Translations under genes and position numbers: made by a program
The notes under the pieces: model-generated
The model's input: the letters and a program-made list of their open reading frames with translations, nothing else
What the model was told of the DNA's origin: nothing
Database searches by the model: none
In this document: positions 60,200-64,000 of the stretch, in pieces
How the letters are laid out: each line of letters opens with the position of its first letter
How positions within the stretch are numbered: the first letter of the stretch is position 1
DNA from: Nitrospinae bacterium bin107
Lineage (GTDB): Bacteria; UBA8248
NCBI GenBank assembly: GCA_002238965.1
Contig: MPNJ01000022.1
Coordinates: 1 to 64,000 of the forward strand
Direction of reading: 5' to 3'
Length of the DNA: 64,000 bases

Positions 60200-61986
60200 C
60201 CGCCCGCCGGGCGGATGGCGCGGAGTTCAAGCTGCACCCTGGTGTTGCCTCGCCAGCGGTTCAGGCCGGGTGAGAACGCGACGTCGAGCTTGCCCTTCAA
60301 ACGCTCCGGCTCCTTGAGCAGCGCCCCCATGCCGAAGCCGATGGCCTCTCTCTCGTCGCGGAACTGGCGCAAGTTCATCTTCAAGTGTTCTCTCTCGCGG
60401 CCCACCGCGCCGGGAGTGCCGGCCACTTCGACCCGGGAGGCGCAGAACACGGGCCGTGGGTTCTCCTCCCCGAAAGGCGCCATGCCCTCGAGTTGCTCCA
60501 GGAGCGGCACGTCCATTTCGGAAAAATCGACGCGGTCGTCGAGCAAGAGTTCGCGCTCATCCGCCCCGGTCTTCTTCATCCCGCGAATCACCTCCCGGAA
60601 GCGGCCCCTGAATGCGTCTATCTTCTCTTCCACCACCTTGAGGCCCGCGGCGCCCTTGTGTCCGCCGAACTGAATCAAAAGGTCAGAGCAGTGCTCGAGC
60701 GCATCGTAAACATGAAGACCCATGGCGGAGCGAACGGAACCCTTGCCCACCCCGTCCTTTAAGTGGATGAGAACCGAAGGCTGGTGATACTCCTCCACGA
60801 GTTTTGCGGCCACGATGCCCACCACGCCGGGATGCCACTTGTCGCTCGCGAGCACGATGGCCTCATCCCGGGCGTCGACTCCCGAAGTTTCCATGAGGGC
60901 CTTCGCCTCCTCCCAGGCCAGTTGCTGTAAATTCTGGCGCTGCCGGTTCCACTCTTCGAGCACCTCAGCGCGCGAGCGCGCCTCGCCCTCGTCATCAGCG
61001 GTGAGAAGCTCGACGCCGAAGGAAGCTTCTCCCACCCGCCCTGCCGCGTTCAGCCTCGGCGCGATCATGAAGGAGATGTGCCCGACGTTGAGCGCTCCGG
61101 CTTTCAGATTCGCCGCCGCCTGCAATGCGCGGATTCCCGCCTTTCTCCGATCCAGGGTCTCGAACCCGCCTTCGGCCACTTCGGGGGGCGAGAGAATCTC
61201 CAGCCCGTGGCGAACAAATATGTGATTCTCATCCCTGAGGGGGACCACGTCGGCCACCGTGCCCAACGCCACCAGGTCCAGATGCTGCTTGAGGTTCGGC
61301 AGCGACGCCGTGAATCCGCCTTCATGCAAACGCCTTCTGAGGGCTGTGATCAGTTTGAACGCGACCCCGACCCCGCTGAGTCCTCGAAAAGGATATTCAC
61401 AACCCATCTGGCCGGGATTCAGGACTGCCACGGAGGGCGGCAACTCGTCCGGCGGGCGGTGATGATCGGTGATGATGAGCCGCAAACCCATCTGTTCGGC
61501 TTCTCTGGCGGCGGAATGCGCGCTGATACCGCAGTCGACCGTCACCACCGTGTCGCAGCCCGCCTCCTTGAGCTTTTCCAGACCCTTACGGTGCAGGCCG
61601 TATCCCTCATCCAGGCGATTCGGAATGTAGTAGGGAGTCCTCACGCCCACCTGGGAGAAAAACCGGCACAGGAGCGCCGTGGCGGAGATACCGTCCACGT
61701 CGTAATCCCCATAAACGCCGATGGGGCGTCGGTTTCTTATCGGCCCCAGGAGGTGGGAGACAGCTTCTTCCATCCCTTTCATCAGAAACGGATCGTGCAG
61801 CCCCGCGAGGGGGGCATCCAGGAACTTGCGCGCCTCATCGGGGTCTTGAATTCCCCTTTGCGCGAGAAGTTTTCCCATCAAAGGGGGGACGTTCAACTCC
61901 CGGGAAAGTTTTTCGGCTGACTCTTTATCGACGGGGCGCAGAGTCCACTTGCGGGGATGCGCGAGCGGGCCAGTGGAATCGCTCAT
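60196..61986 (-). CDS. recJ: single-stranded-DNA-specific exonuclease RecJ
   Basis: The 596-residue protein has the DHH-family motifs: IGVYGDYDVDGISATALL, TVDCGISAHSAAREA, LIITDHHRPP, VALGTVADVVPL, IAPRLNAAGRVG and the DHHA1 motif FGGHKGAAG. It degrades single-stranded DNA 5' to 3' in repair and recombination. ATG 61986 is the preferred start; ATG 62016 and 62025 would add up to 13 residues. All catalytic acidic and histidine residues are in place. Confidence 0.93.
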   Translation of the reverse strand: MSDSTGPLAHPRKWTLRPVDKESAEKLSRELNVPPLMGKLLAQRGIQDPDEARKFLDAPLAGLHDPFLMKGMEEAVSHLLGPIRNRRPIGVYGDYDVDGISATALLCRFFSQVGVRTPYYIPNRLDEGYGLHRKGLEKLKEAGCDTVVTVDCGISAHSAAREAEQMGLRLIITDHHRPPDELPPSVAVLNPGQMGCEYPFRGLSGVGVAFKLITALRRRLHEGGFTASLPNLKQHLDLVALGTVADVVPLRDENHIFVRHGLEILSPPEVAEGGFETLDRRKAGIRALQAAANLKAGALNVGHISFMIAPRLNAAGRVGEASFGVELLTADDEGEARSRAEVLEEWNRQRQNLQQLAWEEAKALMETSGVDARDEAIVLASDKWHPGVVGIVAAKLVEEYHQPSVLIHLKDGVGKGSVRSAMGLHVYDALEHCSDLLIQFGGHKGAAGLKVVEEKIDAFRGRFREVIRGMKKTGADERELLLDDRVDFSEMDVPLLEQLEGMAPFGEENPRPVFCASRVEVAGTPGAVGREREHLKMNLRQFRDEREAIGFGMGALLKEPERLKGKLDVAFSPGLNRWRGNTRVQLELRAIRPAGG

Positions 61987-62065
61987 CGGCTCTTCATGCT
62001 CCCCTGCTCCACCCATAGCCGCCACGCCGGGAGAGTCCGCCCCGAAAAAGCGTATCGCTCACAGG

Positions 62066-63862
62066 TTACTCACGACTGCGCCCGCGCGGGGCGTTTTTCG
62101 AGGGCCACGCGGCGCCACCTTCCGCCGGGACTGCTTCTTCAGAATTCTCCATAGACAATTCGTCGGGGGAATCGTCCAGGGGCGATTCGGCGACCGGAGC
62201 GATTCCCGGGCCAAGCTCCTCGAAATCATCCTCTTCGGCCGGGCCCGCCCGCGGAGAGGAGCGTCTGCGCCACCCGTCTCTGATGGAAGGCTTCGGCATG
62301 GAGCGCGCCATTATCTCGCGAGCCCCACTGAGATGAGCGTTCACGGGATTCGAAAAGCTCCGCTTCAAAGAAACCATTGCGCGAACCACCTCACCCGTGA
62401 GGCTTTTGGGCCGGCAGGCGTTCCCGTTCATGAGAACAGAGAATGCGAGAATTTCCCCGTTTCCGGCGGCCGCATATCCGCTGAAGGCGCGCACGCCGTT
62501 CAACACGCCCGTCTTCACCCGCACCCGGCGCGATTTGACTCCCCGGCGGCGTCTTTTCTTCACCGTGCCGTCGACGCCGAATACGGCCAGCGACGCCATG
62601 AACTCCGGCCGCAGCCTGAAATCGTTGTGCGCCGCTTCGAGCAGAGTGGCCAGAGCGCGGGGCGAGGCGCGGTTCATCCGGCTCAAGCCCGAACCGTCGG
62701 CGAGGGCGATCTCTTTCGCGGAGACGCCTGTGGAGATCAGAAAATCCCGCACGACGCGCAGGCCTTTTTCCGCCGTGCCCGGCGCGCCGTGCGTCTCGGC
62801 GCCCATCGTCTTGAGAACCTGTTCGGCCACGAAATTGTTGCTGAACTTATTGAGTCCGCTCACCACCTCGCTCAATTGCGGCGAGAGGTTTCGCGCGAGA
62901 AGCTTCGCATCGGGCGGCGTGGCGGCCCGCCGGATTCCGCCCTTCAAGGCGATTCCCTGCCTCTCCAATTCGACGGCGACTGCGCCGGCGGTGTAGGCGG
63001 TGGGGTCCGTGACGGGCACCCGGTACCGCTTCATTCTGATCCCCGCCGGAAACAAGCCGCTAATCTGAACGACATCCTTTCCTTTGGAGCGCCCGCGCCC
63101 GAGCCGGATCTTCAGGCTCCTGCGCGAGGTTTTCACTCTCGCCTGGAGACGAAGCGCGCGCGAGGGCGGCTCGAGATTCGCCATCGCCGGCGTACCGGCC
63201 CCATCACCCGGAGCCACGAGCACGTTCGCCGAACCAAAATTCAGGGACAAAGCCCCGTGCGGCGCCAGATACGGCCGGATGGAGCGGCCCACGCGCCACC
63301 CGCGCCCATGTTTTTTCTCATCGAAAAACGTATCGTCCGCCACCAGGTCGCCCTCGATGCGCCTCACGCCGCGCAGCTTGAGGCGGCGAACGAAGTCACG
63401 CATCCTTTCATGCACGAAATGCGGATCGCCGTAGCCCTTGAGATACAGGTCCCCCCGCAGGACGCCGCCTCGAACCTTGCCCTTCGCGTAAAAATCGGTG
63501 GCGAAGCGGTAGTCCGGCCCCAGACGCGCGAGCGCGGCGGCGGCCGTGAAGAGTTTGACGTTCGATGCAGGAATCCGCTTCGTGGCGGCGTTATGGGAAT
63601 AGAGCGTCTGAGCGGTGGAAACCGAGCGAATGTAGAGACCGAGGCGTCCCGGGCGGACACACTGCCTTTTTACGGCGCGCCTCACCCTGGCCTGGAAGGC
63701 GGCCTTCGAGACGATGCCTTTGGAAGCGATCTTTTTTTTCGGAGCGCGTTTTTTTCTTGCGGCGAAGGCGTCCGACGCGCATATGGCGGCGAGGCACAGA
63801 ATCATCGCCCACAAGGAGAACCTGAAAAACCGGCACGCTGAGTCTTGCTTCATGAATCTCAT
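62066..63862 (-). CDS. dacB: D-Ala-D-Ala carboxypeptidase/endopeptidase PBP4 type (S13) with long acidic tail
   Basis: The 598-residue protein has a signal peptide (FFRFSLWAMILCLAAICASDAFAA), then a very basic linker, and the S13 catalytic motifs SNVK within IPASNVKLFTAAAAL, SNN in FSNNFVAEQVLK, and KTG in VRVKTGVLNGVRAFSGYA. It trims and cuts peptidoglycan cross-links in the periplasm. About 80 residues after the catalytic domain form a Pro-Ser-Asp-Glu-rich tail (EEDDFEELGPGIAP), not usual in the family and probably disordered. Start ATG 63862 or ATG 63853. Confidence 0.88.
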   Translation of the reverse strand: MRFMKQDSACRFFRFSLWAMILCLAAICASDAFAARKKRAPKKKIASKGIVSKAAFQARVRRAVKRQCVRPGRLGLYIRSVSTAQTLYSHNAATKRIPASNVKLFTAAAALARLGPDYRFATDFYAKGKVRGGVLRGDLYLKGYGDPHFVHERMRDFVRRLKLRGVRRIEGDLVADDTFFDEKKHGRGWRVGRSIRPYLAPHGALSLNFGSANVLVAPGDGAGTPAMANLEPPSRALRLQARVKTSRRSLKIRLGRGRSKGKDVVQISGLFPAGIRMKRYRVPVTDPTAYTAGAVAVELERQGIALKGGIRRAATPPDAKLLARNLSPQLSEVVSGLNKFSNNFVAEQVLKTMGAETHGAPGTAEKGLRVVRDFLISTGVSAKEIALADGSGLSRMNRASPRALATLLEAAHNDFRLRPEFMASLAVFGVDGTVKKRRRRGVKSRRVRVKTGVLNGVRAFSGYAAAGNGEILAFSVLMNGNACRPKSLTGEVVRAMVSLKRSFSNPVNAHLSGAREIMARSMPKPSIRDGWRRRSSPRAGPAEEDDFEELGPGIAPVAESPLDDSPDELSMENSEEAVPAEGGAAWPSKNAPRGRSRE

Positions 63863-63913
63863 ATTCGGTGTCCGTTACGCGCCGGGCGGGGGCGGGAATA
63901 CCGGCTATTCATT

Positions 63914-64000
63914 TCACAAAAAAGCGAGGGCCTGCATCACCTGTTGAACCGATGGACGGTCGCTGGGATATTTGCCCACATGAACGTAGCGAACCACGCC
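63914..64000 (-). CDS. 3' end of an unidentified gene, cut by the window edge
   Basis: Reading the minus strand from the window edge gives 28 codons ending ...DRPSVQQVMQALAFL and TGA at 63916-63914, open through the edge. The DRPSVQQVMQAL part recalls the last segment of protein-kinase catalytic domains, but 28 residues are too few to name it. The place just upstream of dacB and the good codon use make a real gene end plausible. Confidence 0.4.
   Translation of the reverse strand, partial: GVVRYVHVGKYPSDRPSVQQVMQALAFL

Noticed and set aside
61949-63841. Long open frame on the plus strand opposite dacB
   Set aside because: The frame is a GC-rich shadow: no family motif, biased composition with many Arg, Ala and Gly, and it runs antisense to a clear dacB gene with SxxK, SNN and KTG motifs.

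Overview
The window is 64 kb of a high-GC, densely packed bacterial chromosome. A Gram-negative cell is suggested by a complete LivHMGF branched-chain amino-acid type ABC importer with three periplasmic binding proteins, a secreted PBP4-type peptidase, FtsB and bacterial leuCD/trpBA genes. Flavin-dependent oxidoreductases, amidases and the trp-leu-asd layout would fit a deltaproteobacterial-grade or related uncultured lineage, but no rRNA is present and the phylum is a guess.

Layout. 1-300: start of an IS110-family transposase and its upstream non-coding end. 306-3112: a UxaA-type dehydratase and an M20 peptidase. 3262-5114: a low-GC Septu (PtuA-PtuB) anti-phage cassette. 5075-6266: an NsrR-like regulator, truncated globin and DUF1971 cupin operon. 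6522-12120: a minus-strand cluster of three luciferase-like flavoenzymes, a PPOX protein, an AhpD-like protein with an in-frame UGA, a metallo-beta-lactamase-fold hydrolase and a carboxymuconolactone-decarboxylase-like protein. 12385-14977: a TauE/SafE exporter and parts of an SsuBC/TauBC-like ABC importer. 15351-20494: cupins, a Gfo/Idh/MocA oxidoreductase, an AstE-like enzyme, a Rieske protein and an enolase-superfamily enzyme. 20888-40586: catabolic and accessory enzymes (amidohydrolase, three amidases, BisC-like molybdoenzyme, triple-RidA protein, two beta-hydroxyacid dehydrogenases, acyl-CoA synthetase, class III aminotransferase, TrmL, two Gfo/Idh/MocA proteins). 40683-50254: initiator tRNA, then a minus-strand housekeeping run ftsB, hemL, mtnP, asd, leuB, leuD, leuC, trpA, trpB, trpF. 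50435-57985: livF-G-M-H and three tandem binding-protein genes. 58198-64000: moaE, moaD, a MidA-like methyltransferase, recJ, dacB and the end of one more gene.

The most striking object is the gene at 7847-8446. It looks like two short ORFs but is one AhpD-like gene whose UGA falls exactly at the second cysteine of the CxxC motif (C-Y-G-UGA-x-x-x-H) and is followed by a bacterial SECIS-like hairpin. It is very probably a selenoprotein that routine annotation would split. Other notable points are the Septu cassette whose 3' end interlocks with the neighbouring cupin gene, a family of MITE-like elements with TTGTTGA terminal repeats and 4-bp target duplications, a MoaD ending in GG-Cys-Ala, an M20 peptidase with Gly at the catalytic Glu position, a three-domain RidA fusion without the catalytic Arg, and the tandem triplication of the Liv binding protein.
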